From Collinsella sp. UBA6357 (GTDB lineage Bacteria > Actinomycetota > Coriobacteriia > Coriobacteriales > Coriobacteriaceae), in assembly GCA_002437815.1 (NCBI GenBank), contig DJRP01000026.1:36212-100211 (forward strand): a stretch of DNA of 64,000 nt, written 5' to 3'. Numbering within the stretch: the stretch's first letter is position 1; each line of letters opens with the position of its first letter. Positions 32,348-40,650 of this stretch are shown here, piece after piece. Position numbers and translations under genes: made by a program. The notes under the pieces were generated by a model. That model saw only the letters and a program-made list of their open reading frames with translations. It was not told the DNA's origin and did not search any database.

Positions 32348-33292
32348 ATGGCGTTCAACCATAAGCATCTGATCGACATTACCGAGTACTCCGAAGAGGA
32401 CATCAAGCTCATTCTCGAGACCGCCAAGGCGTTCTCGGAGGTCAACGAGCGTGCCATCCGCAAGGTCCCCACGCTCAAGGGCAAGACCGTCGTTAACATG
32501 TTCAACGAGCCCTCCACGCGCACCCGCAGCTCCTTCGAGCTCGCCGAGAAGCGTCTGTCGGCCGATAGCCTCAACTTCGGCGGCTCGTCGACCTCGTCGG
32601 TCAAGGGCGAGAGCCTCGTCGACACCGTCGAGACCCTCAACGCCTACAAGATCGACTGCATCGTGGTGCGCGACAAGCATGCCGGTGCCCCCTACATCGT
32701 TTCGCAGAACACGCCAGCAAGCGTTATCTGCGCCGGCGACGGCAAGCACAACCATCCCACGCAGGCCCTGCTCGATCTGTATACCATCTGGCAGCACAAG
32801 GGCGACTTCCACGGACTCAAGGTGGCCGTCGTGGGCGATATCGCGCACTCCCGCGTGTGCGGCTCGCTGCTTCCCGCGCTCAAGATCATGGGCTGCGAGA
32901 CCTATGCCGTGGCCCCCGGCACGCTGCTTCCGCCCTGCCCCGACGTCCTGGGCTGCGACCATGTGACCAGCGATCTGGATTCGGTGCTCCCCGAGCTCGA
33001 CGTGGTCTATATGCTGCGCGTCCAGCAGGAGCGTCTTGAGGGCGCGCCGTTCCCCACGATTCGCGAGTACCATAAGCTCTTCGGCCTTACGAAGGACCGC
33101 GAGAAGCTCATGAAACCCGATGCGATCATCTGCCACCCGGGTCCCATCAACCGCGGTGTGGAGTTCGACTCCTATATGGCCGACCACCCGCAACGCTCCG
33201 TCATCCTGGAGCAGGTCTACGCCGGTATCTGCGTGCGTATGGCCATCCTGTATCTGCTGCTTGGAGGTGCCGATAATGGCCTTGCTTCTTAA
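32348..33292 (+). CDS. pyrB: Aspartate carbamoyltransferase catalytic subunit
   Basis: 314 residues from the ATG at 32348, 4 bp after the pyrR stop. The carbamoyl-phosphate site FNEPSTRTRSSFELA, the HPTQALLDLYTI motif and VMLRVQQER-like YMLRVQQERLEG identify ATCase rather than ornithine carbamoyltransferase. It condenses aspartate and carbamoyl phosphate. No pyrI regulatory subunit is present, as expected for a PyrR-regulated operon. The 3' end overlaps pyrC by 17 bp. Confidence 0.96.
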   Translation: MAFNHKHLIDITEYSEEDIKLILETAKAFSEVNERAIRKVPTLKGKTVVNMFNEPSTRTRSSFELAEKRLSADSLNFGGSSTSSVKGESLVDTVETLNAYKIDCIVVRDKHAGAPYIVSQNTPASVICAGDGKHNHPTQALLDLYTIWQHKGDFHGLKVAVVGDIAHSRVCGSLLPALKIMGCETYAVAPGTLLPPCPDVLGCDHVTSDLDSVLPELDVVYMLRVQQERLEGAPFPTIREYHKLFGLTKDREKLMKPDAIICHPGPINRGVEFDSYMADHPQRSVILEQVYAGICVRMAILYLLLGGADNGLAS

Positions 33293-34565
33293 GAATGCCC
33301 ACGTCGTGGACCCGTCCGTGAACCTCGACGGCGTCCTCGACGTTTTGATCGATGACGACAAGATCGCCCAAGTGGGGGAGAACCTGAGCGCCGAGGACGC
33401 CGATGTCCGCGACCTTACGGGCAAGTACCTGGTTCCTGGCCTGGTAGACATGCATGTTCATCTTCGTGAGCCCGGCTACGAGGTCAAAGAGAATATCGAG
33501 AGCGGTACCCGTGCGGCCGCCAAGGGCGGTTTTACCGGTGTGTGCTCCATGCCCAACACCGATCCCGTCACGGACAACGGGACCGTCATCGAGTTCGTAA
33601 AGTCGCGTGCCGCCGCGGTGGGCCACTGCCGCGTGTATCCGGCGGGCGCCATGACCCGTGGCCTCAAGGGCGAGGCCATGTCCGAGATGGGCGACATGGT
33701 CGAGCACGGCGCCGTCGCCTTCACCGATGACGGCCGCGGTGTGCAGGGCGCCGGCATGCTGCGCCGCTGCATGGATTACGGCAAGATGTTCGGCAAGGTC
33801 TTTATGAGCCATTGCCAGGACGAGGACCTTGTCGGCCACGGTCAGATCAACGAGGGACGCGTCTCCACGCGTTTGGCGCTCGAAGGCTGGCCCGCCGCCG
33901 GCGAGGAGCTTCAGATCGCCCGTGATATCGAGATCGCCAAGCTCACCGGTGCCAAGCTGCACATTCAGCACATCTCGACCGCCCATGGTCTCGAGCTCGT
34001 GCGCGCCGGCAAGGCCGCCGGTGTGCAGGTGACCTGCGAGGCCACCCCGCACCACATGTTCTTGACCGAGAACGATCTTGACGAGACCTATAACACCTCG
34101 CTCAAGGTCAACCCGCCGCTGCGCACCGACGAGGACGCCGCCGCCATTCGCCAAGGCGTGATCGACGGCACCATCGATGCCATCGTGACCGACCATGCCC
34201 CCCACACTCCCTGGGAGAAGGCGCGCGAGTTCGAGCTCGCCCCCTTTGGCATGATCGGGCTCGAGACCTCGCTCGCGCTCGTGCTGACCGAGCTCGTCAA
34301 CCCCGGCAAGATGGGTATGGACCGCATGGTCGAGCTCATGAGCTCCAAGCCTCGCGAGATCCTGGGGCTTGACCCCGTTAAGATCGAGGCCGGCTCGGTT
34401 GCCGATATCACGGTGTTCGACCCCACGATCAACTGGACGGTTGGCGAGGACGGCTATGAGTCGCGCGCCGAGAACTCCGGTTTCGCGGGCCGCACGCTCA
34501 CCGGCCGTGCCACCGATGTCTTTGTGGGTGGCAAGCAGACGCTTTGCTGCGGCAGCATCTGCTAG
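33276..34565 (+). CDS. pyrC: Dihydroorotase
   Basis: 429 residues from the ATG at 33276, preceded by GGAGGT within the end of pyrB. Type I dihydroorotase motifs: the zinc ligands in LVDMHVHLREPGYE (~57-70), LHIQHISTAHGLELV, and the catalytic Asp in AIVTDHAPHTPWEKA (~304). The Asn/Arg substrate residues lie in GFTGVCSMPNTDPV. It closes carbamoyl-aspartate to dihydroorotate. Confidence 0.96.
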   Translation: MALLLKNAHVVDPSVNLDGVLDVLIDDDKIAQVGENLSAEDADVRDLTGKYLVPGLVDMHVHLREPGYEVKENIESGTRAAAKGGFTGVCSMPNTDPVTDNGTVIEFVKSRAAAVGHCRVYPAGAMTRGLKGEAMSEMGDMVEHGAVAFTDDGRGVQGAGMLRRCMDYGKMFGKVFMSHCQDEDLVGHGQINEGRVSTRLALEGWPAAGEELQIARDIEIAKLTGAKLHIQHISTAHGLELVRAGKAAGVQVTCEATPHHMFLTENDLDETYNTSLKVNPPLRTDEDAAAIRQGVIDGTIDAIVTDHAPHTPWEKAREFELAPFGMIGLETSLALVLTELVNPGKMGMDRMVELMSSKPREILGLDPVKIEAGSVADITVFDPTINWTVGEDGYESRAENSGFAGRTLTGRATDVFVGGKQTLCCGSIC

Positions 34566-34660
34566 CATCTGATATATGCCTTTTGGCGCGGCGCTCTTAT
34601 AGGGCGCCGCGCCTTTCCGTTCAACGAGACCATGCAATCGCATGGGGGATTGGAGCGTCT

Positions 34661-35455
34661 ATGCCTACGCCTTCCTCCGCTCGCATGCATGACTTCGAGG
34701 TGGTTTCGAACGAAAAGATCGCCGACGGCATCTACTCGCTCACCATCTTGTCGCCCAAGCTTGCAAGCGCCCTCAAACCGGGCCAGTTCGTCAACATCGC
34801 CGTTCCCGGCGACGCCTCTTCTCTGCTGCGCGTGCCCCTGAGCTACTACCGCGCCGACGCGGATGCCGGCACCGTCGAGATCTGGTACGCGGTGGTGGGC
34901 AACGACACGCAGCGTCTGTCCCAGATGGGTCCTGGGGCAACATCCGACCTGCTGGGCCCTGGCGGTCACGGTTGGCTTGTGCCCGAGGGCTGCAAGCGCG
35001 CGCTGCTCGTGGCAGGCGGCATCGGCGTTCCCCCCGTTCTGTGTCTTGCCGAGGAGCTTGGTCGTCGGGGCATCGCCTTCGACGTGTGCGTGGGCGCCGC
35101 GACCGATACCAAGGTCGTGGGCGTCGAGGCCTTCAAGGAGGCCGGAGCCGAGAAGGTGGTGCTGTGCACCGACGATGGCACTGCCGGTGAACATGGTTTT
35201 TGCACCGAGCCCGCCTCCAAGCTGCTGGCACAGGGTGGATACGACTATGTCGCGAGCTGTGGCCCCGCCCCGATGATGCAAAAGGTCGCCGAGGCCGCAA
35301 AGGTCGCCGGTGTCTACTGCGAGGTTTCTCTTGAACGCATGATGAGCTGCGGCTTCGGTGCGTGCAACACCTGCAACGTCGAAACCGTCGACGGCATGAA
35401 GGGCGCCTGCATGTGCGGGCCGGTGTTCGACGCTTCCAAGGTGGTGGTCTTCTAA
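34661..35455 (+). CDS. pyrK: Dihydroorotate dehydrogenase electron-transfer subunit
   Basis: 264 residues from the ATG at 34661 (TGGAG upstream). A ferredoxin-reductase-like FAD domain (VPLSYYRAD, the family RPxS region with the Arg replaced by Val-Pro-Leu-Ser) precedes an NAD-binding domain (LLVAGGIGVPPVLCLAEEL). The C-terminal cysteine cluster (MSCGFGACNTCNVE ... GACMCGPVF) holds the [2Fe-2S] centre. With PyrD it forms the class 1B, NAD+-linked dihydroorotate dehydrogenase. A 95-bp gap separates it from pyrC, and its stop overlaps the pyrD start by one base. Confidence 0.94.
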   Translation: MPTPSSARMHDFEVVSNEKIADGIYSLTILSPKLASALKPGQFVNIAVPGDASSLLRVPLSYYRADADAGTVEIWYAVVGNDTQRLSQMGPGATSDLLGPGGHGWLVPEGCKRALLVAGGIGVPPVLCLAEELGRRGIAFDVCVGAATDTKVVGVEAFKEAGAEKVVLCTDDGTAGEHGFCTEPASKLLAQGGYDYVASCGPAPMMQKVAEAAKVAGVYCEVSLERMMSCGFGACNTCNVETVDGMKGACMCGPVFDASKVVVF

Positions 35456-36378
35456 TGGGTAAGGTCAACATGGCCGTCAACTTCGGCGGCGTGCATATGC
35501 AAAACCCCATCAACACCGCGGCCGGTACGTTCGGCTACGGCTGGCAGTTCCAGAACTTCTTCGACGTCTCCCATCTCGGTGCCATCACTACCAAGGGTTG
35601 CGCTGCCGAGCCCTGGCCCGGCAACCCCGCTCCCCGCATGGCCGAGATTCCGGGCGGCATGATCAACTCCGTGGGTCTTCAGAACCCGGGCGTCGCGGCG
35701 TTTGCCAAGGAGTCCGGCCCCTGGCTCGAGCAGCTCTCCCAGGACGGCTGCCAGGTGATCTGTCAGGTTGCGGGCCACTCGGTCGAGGAGTTCGTTCGCG
35801 CGCTCGAGATGTACGTCGAGCTGTGTCCTTGGGCCGCGGGCTACGAGATCAACGTCAGCTGCCCCAACATCGCGGCCGGCGGTGCGGCCCTTGGCGGAAC
35901 CCCCGAGGGCGCGAGTTCTGTCATGCGCGCCTGCCGCAAGGTGACCGATAAACCGCTGTTCGTCAAAATGGCGCCGGTCAACGTCGCCGAGATCGCCAAG
36001 GCCCTTGAGGCCGAGGGCGCTGACGGCCTTTCTGTCATCAACTCCATCCAAGGCATGGCGATCGATGTCCATACGCGTAAATCCCGCGTTGCCAAGCCCA
36101 AAGGCGGTCTTTCGGGCCCGCTGTGCCATCACATCGCCGTGCGCATGGTGTGGGAGGTCGCCCAAGCGGTCGATATCCCCATCAACGGCGTGGGCGGTGT
36201 CATGACCGGCGAGGATGCGGCCGAGTTTATCCTGGCGGGCGCTACGTGCGTCTCGGTGGGCATGGCCAACTTCGTCGATCCGTGTGCCTCGCTCAAGATC
36301 GAGCGCGAGCTCGAGGCCTGGGCAGAGTCGCAGGGTGTATCCGACATCAACGAGCTGGTAGGTGCTTTCGAATGTTAG
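35455..36378 (+). CDS. pyrD: Dihydroorotate dehydrogenase, catalytic subunit (class 1B)
   Basis: 307 residues from the ATG at 35455. FMN-dependent TIM barrel; the catalytic Cys lies in YEINVSCPNIAAGG, as in class 1B enzymes that work with PyrK. Other landmarks are TTKGCAAEPWPGN, MINSVGLQNPG and the phosphate-binding INGVGGVMTGEDAAEFILAGA. It oxidises dihydroorotate to orotate. The 3' end overlaps pyrF by 7 bp. Confidence 0.96.
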   Translation: MGKVNMAVNFGGVHMQNPINTAAGTFGYGWQFQNFFDVSHLGAITTKGCAAEPWPGNPAPRMAEIPGGMINSVGLQNPGVAAFAKESGPWLEQLSQDGCQVICQVAGHSVEEFVRALEMYVELCPWAAGYEINVSCPNIAAGGAALGGTPEGASSVMRACRKVTDKPLFVKMAPVNVAEIAKALEAEGADGLSVINSIQGMAIDVHTRKSRVAKPKGGLSGPLCHHIAVRMVWEVAQAVDIPINGVGGVMTGEDAAEFILAGATCVSVGMANFVDPCASLKIERELEAWAESQGVSDINELVGAFEC

Positions 36379-37085
36379 AGAACGATGCCCGCGACCGCGT
36401 GATCGTCGCACTCGATTGTGATCGCGATCGCGCCCTTGAGCTGGCTCATGAGCTTTCCGGTCATACCCGTTGGCTTAAGGTCGGTATGACCCTGTACTAT
36501 GCCGAGGGTCCGTCTATCGTCAAGACGTTCAAGGACCTGGGTTTTAAGGTGTTTTTGGACCTCAAGTTCCATGACATCCCGCATCAGGTTCGCGGTGCCG
36601 CCCGCTCGGCCTCGCTTGCCGGAGCCGATCTGCTTTCGGTGCACGGTCTGGGATCGGGCGCCATGCTCGCTGCCTGTCGCGAGGGTGCCGAGGAGGCCCG
36701 TGCCGACCGCGCCAAGCTCGTGGCCATTACCGTGCTCACTAGTATGAGCCAGGATTCTCTGACCGAGATCGGTATCGACACGCCGGTGGCCGACGAGGCG
36801 GCTCGCTTGGCAAAGCTCGCTCAGGTAAACGGTATCGATGGCATTGTCTGCTCGCCCATGGAGGCTCATGACATGCGCGAGCTCTTGGGCCCTGACGCGC
36901 TGATCGTCACCCCGGGTGTCCGCCCGGTCGGTGCGGCACTTGGAGATCAAACCCGCGTCGCCACGCCCGCTCGGGCCATCAATCGCGGTGCGAGCCACAT
37001 CGTGGTCGGTCGCCCCATCACCGGCGCCGATGATCCGGTGGCTGCCTTTGATGCCATCGTCGATGAGCTGGTCAAAGAGGCATAG
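36372..37085 (+). CDS. pyrF: Orotidine 5'-phosphate decarboxylase
   Basis: 237 residues from the ATG at 36372. The catalytic network DLKFHDIPHQVRGAARS (Lys-Asp pair of the DxKxxD motif) and the C-terminal VTPGVRPVG...IVVGRPITGADDP phosphate loop define OMP decarboxylase of the PyrF1 type. It makes UMP, the last step in this operon. pyrE (orotate phosphoribosyltransferase) is not seen in the window. Confidence 0.96.
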   Translation: MLENDARDRVIVALDCDRDRALELAHELSGHTRWLKVGMTLYYAEGPSIVKTFKDLGFKVFLDLKFHDIPHQVRGAARSASLAGADLLSVHGLGSGAMLAACREGAEEARADRAKLVAITVLTSMSQDSLTEIGIDTPVADEAARLAKLAQVNGIDGIVCSPMEAHDMRELLGPDALIVTPGVRPVGAALGDQTRVATPARAINRGASHIVVGRPITGADDPVAAFDAIVDELVKEA

Positions 37086-37135
37086 CGGCACGTATAGTCC
37101 AACGCTGTCGCTTCTGCACGGCTATTAGCACAAAT

Positions 37136-37203
37136 TGGCCCCTGTGCCAGCGAAAACTTCGCATCCTTTATGTGAAATCGCTGGTCAGGGGCCATACTTT
37201 TTG
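37136..37203 (+). terminator. Large hairpin ending the pyr operon
   Basis: TGGCCCCTG-TG-CCAGCGA pairs with TCGCTGG-T-CAGGGGCCA with a ~27-nt loop, then TACTTTTTGG. The stem of ~16 bp plus T-run supports a rho-independent terminator. Confidence 0.75.
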
Positions 37204-37280
37204 GCGAATGCCTTGCACATCGGATGTCTATCGTCTAACCTATGATGCCGTCGATTAGGCGTTTGGTATGTTTTACGTGC

Positions 37281-37286
37281 TAAAAT
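37281..37286 (+). promoter_or_regulatory. Candidate -10 box of mihF
   Basis: TAAAAT, 44 bp before the mihF start and after the pyr terminator, in an otherwise gene-free gap. The -35 is not clear. Confidence 0.3.
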
Positions 37287-37329
37287 GCTCATTTAGATGA
37301 AGATAAACCCAACACATTTGGAGGTTCGA

Positions 37330-37638
37330 ATGGCACTCCCTCAGCTTACCGACGAGCAGCGCAAGCAGGCTCTCGAGAAGGCCGCGGCCGCCCGTCATGC
37401 CCGCGCTGAGCTTCGTGAGCAGATCAAGAAGGGCGAGAAGTCCCTCGAGTCCGTTCTCAACTCTGACGACCCCATCGCTTCGCGCATGAAGGTCTCCACC
37501 CTCATCGAGTCTCTTCCCGGTTATGGCAAGGCCAAGGCCGCCAAGATCATGGAGGAGCTCGGCATCTCCGCAACCCGTCGCGTCCAGGGCCTGGGTGTCC
37601 GTCAGCGCGAGCAGCTTCTTGAGCAGCTGACCAAATAA
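37330..37638 (+). CDS. mihF: Actinobacterial integration host factor (mIHF)
   Basis: 102 residues from the ATG at 37330 (GGAGG upstream). A long basic N-terminal helix (RKQALEKAAAARHARAELREQIKKGE) precedes a helix-two-turns-helix region, VSTLIESLPGYGKAKAAKIMEELGI, the signature of mIHF. This nucleoid protein of Actinobacteria binds and bends DNA without similarity to IHF of Proteobacteria. Directly upstream of gmk and rpoZ, the standard order in Actinobacteria. Confidence 0.93.
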   Translation: MALPQLTDEQRKQALEKAAAARHARAELREQIKKGEKSLESVLNSDDPIASRMKVSTLIESLPGYGKAKAAKIMEELGISATRRVQGLGVRQREQLLEQLTK

Positions 37639-38208
37639 GTGGGCACGGTGCAATCCAAGCTCTTTGTGATTTCCGGACCGTCGGGTGCAGGGAAGGGCAC
37701 GCTTGTCGCACGTGTGCGCGAGCAGCGCTCCAATCTGGGCCTGACGGTTTCGGCTACCACGAGGAAGCCGCGTGAGGGCGAAGTCGAAGGCGTCAACTAT
37801 TATTTTCTGACGCGGGACGAGTTTGAGCGTCGTGTAGAAGCAGGGGCATTCGTCGAATGGGCCGAGGTTCATGGAAACTGCTATGGCACGTTGGTGAGCG
37901 AGGTCGAGTCCAAGCTTGCAAGCGGCAATTCCCTGATCCTCGAGATCGACGTTCAAGGCGCCCTGCAAGTCAAAAAGCGCTTTCCCGATGCCGTGCTCGT
38001 TTTTATCAAGCCACCGTCGCTTGAGATTTTGCGCGAGCGACTGGTCGGCCGCGGGAGCGAGACGCCCGAGTCGCTCGAGCTGCGTCTGGCAGATGCCCAA
38101 GGCGAGCTGGAGCTTGCCGACCGCTATGACGACGTCGTTGTCAACGACGACCTCGACCGCGCGACCGAGGAGCTTGTTCGCGTACTCGATAAGCATGAAA
38201 GGATCTGA
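37639..38208 (+). CDS. gmk: Guanylate kinase
   Basis: 189 residues. The P-loop SGPSGAGKGTLV near the N-terminus, then STTRKPREGEVEGVNYYFLTRDEF and the GMP-binding EWAEVHGNCYGT are standard. It phosphorylates GMP to GDP. The GTG at 37639 immediately follows the mihF stop; a second in-frame GTG at 37648 is possible. rpoZ follows after 5 bp. Confidence 0.95.
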   Translation: MGTVQSKLFVISGPSGAGKGTLVARVREQRSNLGLTVSATTRKPREGEVEGVNYYFLTRDEFERRVEAGAFVEWAEVHGNCYGTLVSEVESKLASGNSLILEIDVQGALQVKKRFPDAVLVFIKPPSLEILRERLVGRGSETPESLELRLADAQGELELADRYDDVVVNDDLDRATEELVRVLDKHERI

Positions 38209-38213
38209 GGTCT

Positions 38214-38495
38214 GTGTCCGTTGTGAACCCTCGTATCGATGATCTTCTTGAGAAGACCGACCATAACCGTTTTCTGCTCGCATCGCTCGCTTCCAAGCGT
38301 GCCTGCGATATCAACAGCATGCTGCGCGGTCAACATAACCGTGTTCTTGCTGTTCAGGATGTTGACGACATCACCATTGCGCTGTCCGGCACCGATACCA
38401 TCACGATGGCTATGGATGAGATCGTCGACGGCGACATCTCCTACAACCACGAGCGCTATGAGAAGGCTCTGGGCCACAGGGTTGCCGAGGACTAA
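38214..38495 (+). CDS. rpoZ: RNA polymerase omega subunit
   Basis: 93 residues. NPRIDDLLEKTDHNRFLLASLASKRACDINSM matches the conserved core of omega (typically 'p.id.Ll.k....y.Lv..aakRAr.i...'), as do the later residues AMDEI and GDISYN. It helps assemble and stabilise RNA polymerase. A GTG start at 38214 follows GGATCTGAG; a second GTG (38223) is an alternative. thiI begins directly at the next codon after the stop. Confidence 0.9.
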   Translation: MSVVNPRIDDLLEKTDHNRFLLASLASKRACDINSMLRGQHNRVLAVQDVDDITIALSGTDTITMAMDEIVDGDISYNHERYEKALGHRVAED

Positions 38496-39743
38496 ATGGC
38501 AAGCCGTGTCTGCCTGGTCCACTATCACGAGGTTGGACTGAAGGGCAAGAACCGCGCACATTTCGAACATATCCTTATGGATAACATCGAGGCGGCCTTG
38601 GCCGCCTTTTCCGTGAAGGCCGTGTCTCGAATCTCCGGTTATATCCTCGTGACTTTCAATGAGCATCATGCCGAGGCCGCGGCGGAGGTTATCCGCACCG
38701 TGCCCGGTGTGGCACGCGTGTCGTTGGCGTATCACACCAATCGCGACCCTCAGGAGTACAACGCCGCCGCCATCAAGGCGCTGCGAGAGGCGGGGGAGTT
38801 CGAATCGTTCAAGGTGCACGCCAAGCGGTCCAACACCGATTACGAACTGACCTCTATCGACATCAACCGTCAGGTAGGAGAAGTTCTCTGCGAGGCTTTT
38901 CCCGACAAGAAGGTTTTGATGCACGACCCTGATGTCATGGTGCATGTCTTGGTCGTTCAGGGCAGCGTGTATGTGTATGCACGCTCCGAGCGCGGCGTAG
39001 GCGGTCTGCCGGTCGGATCTGCCGGCAAGGTCGTGACGCTGCTGTCGTCCGGTATCGATTCGCCGGTAGCCACGTGGATGCTCGCTCGCCGTGGCGCCGT
39101 CTGCGTCCCCGTGCATTTTAGCGGGCGTCCGCAAACGCCCGACACCAGCGAATATCTTGTGCAGGACATCATCAAGGCTTTGGCCCCCGGTGTCTCCATC
39201 GGGCGTCTGTATGTGGTGCCGTTTGGCGATTGCCAACGCGAGATATCGGTCAAATGCCCCAGCAACCTGCGCGTTATCATGTATCGTCGCGTGATGTACT
39301 CCATCGCTGAGCGTATCGCCCACATCGAGGGTGCCAAGGCCCTGGTAACAGGGGAGTCCCTTGGGCAGGTTGCCTCCCAGACGCTCGAGAACATCATGGC
39401 CGTCAACGAGGCCGTGACGATCCCCGTGTTCCGCCCCCTGATCGGTTCGGACAAGCAGGAGATCATCGCTCGCGCGCAGCAGATCGGTACCTTTGATATC
39501 TCGACCGAGGCGGCTCCGGATTGTTGCACGCTCTTCATGCCGCGTCGCCCCGAGACGCACGCCAAGATGGATGCGGTGCACGAGGCTTGGGATGCGTTTG
39601 ATCACGAAGCTTGGATCGAACGTTTGCTGACCGAAACCGAGTATATCGATTTCGACAGCAACACCTATCACGCGCCACGGACGCTCAAACGGAAACATCG
39701 CGAGCTTGCTCCGCGCGAGATTTATCAGAAATCATCTGCATAG
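38496..39743 (+). CDS. thiI: tRNA 4-thiouridine synthetase
   Basis: 415 residues: N-terminal ferredoxin-like and THUMP domains (HYHEVGLKGKNRAHFE; EFESFKVHAKRSNTDYELTS) and a PP-loop ATP pyrophosphatase domain with LLSSGIDSPVATWMLARRG (~181-199). It activates U8 of tRNA for sulfur transfer and can serve thiazole synthesis. The C-terminal rhodanese domain of the E. coli enzyme is absent, as in many Gram-positive bacteria, so sulfur must come from another carrier. Last gene of the mihF unit; followed by a terminator. Confidence 0.95.
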   Translation: MASRVCLVHYHEVGLKGKNRAHFEHILMDNIEAALAAFSVKAVSRISGYILVTFNEHHAEAAAEVIRTVPGVARVSLAYHTNRDPQEYNAAAIKALREAGEFESFKVHAKRSNTDYELTSIDINRQVGEVLCEAFPDKKVLMHDPDVMVHVLVVQGSVYVYARSERGVGGLPVGSAGKVVTLLSSGIDSPVATWMLARRGAVCVPVHFSGRPQTPDTSEYLVQDIIKALAPGVSIGRLYVVPFGDCQREISVKCPSNLRVIMYRRVMYSIAERIAHIEGAKALVTGESLGQVASQTLENIMAVNEAVTIPVFRPLIGSDKQEIIARAQQIGTFDISTEAAPDCCTLFMPRRPETHAKMDAVHEAWDAFDHEAWIERLLTETEYIDFDSNTYHAPRTLKRKHRELAPREIYQKSSA

Positions 39744-39750
39744 ACTGTAT

Positions 39751-39785
39751 AGACCGGTTATGTACATGCATAACCGGTCTTTTAT
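39751..39785 (+). terminator. Rho-independent terminator after thiI
   Basis: AGACCGGTTATG and CATAACCGGTCT form a 12-bp stem with a short TACATG-type loop, followed by TTTATTT. Confidence 0.85.
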
Positions 39786-39874
39786 TTGCGCAGGTAGCAT
39801 TGTTTCTTGACGAGTATTTGTCCTCTATATGCATATTCCAGAACATGTTTGTCGGCATATGGTCAGCATATGGT

Positions 39875-39903
39875 TTGACGGTCCGTTTTCGTTTGCTTAT
39901 GAG
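39875..39903 (+). promoter_or_regulatory. Candidate sigma-70-type promoter of comEA-comEC
   Basis: TTGACG (39875-39880), a 17-bp spacer, then TATGAG (39898-39903), about 50 bp before the comEA ATG and after the thiI terminator. Confidence 0.45.
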
Positions 39904-39951
39904 ACCTATGCACATCATCTGGCCCCTCACAATATTGTTGAGGTGGTTGCT

Positions 39952-40650
39952 ATGGCGCAGCGAGAACAACGGGAGCGGATGAAAAAGGCTGACTCTTTAG
40001 CTGAAAAGCTTTTGAAACATAAGGCGTTGCTTGTGGCCGTGATGGTTGTGATTGCTGCGGCATGTGGACTTGGGTTCACAAGTATGGGTGCGTCCGGGGG
40101 CGACCGTATTCAAATCGTGCGTGCCGACGAAGGTTCTTCCTCACATAAGCGAACCGATGATACCGAACATGTGACGGCGAAAACGCACGATGCTTCGGCG
40201 CAAGAAGTGCTTGTCGATATCGACGGGGCGGTCGCGAACCCCGGTGTCTACCGTTTATCTGCAGATGCTCGAATCTCCGATGCCATTGATGCTGCAGGCG
40301 GCCTTGTACCGGAGGCGGATACTACGTCGCTCAACCGCGCATCAAAAGTCATAGACGGACAAAAGATTCATGTTCCGGTGGCGGGGGAGCCTTCGATTTC
40401 ACCTAATCAATCGTCCGGTGATGTTTCGGACGAAGCGGCAGCAGATTCATCGGGTAGTGGGTTGATCAATATCAACACCGCCACGGCAACCGATCTACAG
40501 GAGTTACCAGGCATCGGTCCCTCGACTGCTCAGGCCATCGTCGACGATCGGACGCAAAACGGCGCATTCTCATCGATTGAAGACCTCATGCGTGTCTCGG
40601 GTATCGGCGAGAAAAAGTTCGCCAAGCTCAAAAATGGGATCTGCGTGTGA
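39952..40650 (+). CDS. comEA: Competence protein ComEA (DNA receptor)
   Basis: 232 residues from the ATG at 39952 (GAGGTGG upstream). A short cytoplasmic N-terminus and one membrane helix (LLVAVMVVIAAACGLGF, ~27-43) lead to an extracellular SLBB-type domain (EVLVDIDGAVANPGVYRLSADARI) and a C-terminal double helix-hairpin-helix (INTATATDLQELPGIGPSTAQAIVDDR ... DLMRVSGIGEKKFAKL). It binds incoming double-stranded DNA. It overlaps comEC by 4 bp (GTGA). Confidence 0.93.
   Translation: MAQREQRERMKKADSLAEKLLKHKALLVAVMVVIAAACGLGFTSMGASGGDRIQIVRADEGSSSHKRTDDTEHVTAKTHDASAQEVLVDIDGAVANPGVYRLSADARISDAIDAAGGLVPEADTTSLNRASKVIDGQKIHVPVAGEPSISPNQSSGDVSDEAAADSSGSGLININTATATDLQELPGIGPSTAQAIVDDRTQNGAFSSIEDLMRVSGIGEKKFAKLKNGICV

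Noticed and set aside
37136..37203. Large inverted repeat after pyrF as another REP element
   Set aside because: Its sequence is unrelated to the REP core at 30-31 kb and a T-run follows, so an operon terminator explains it.
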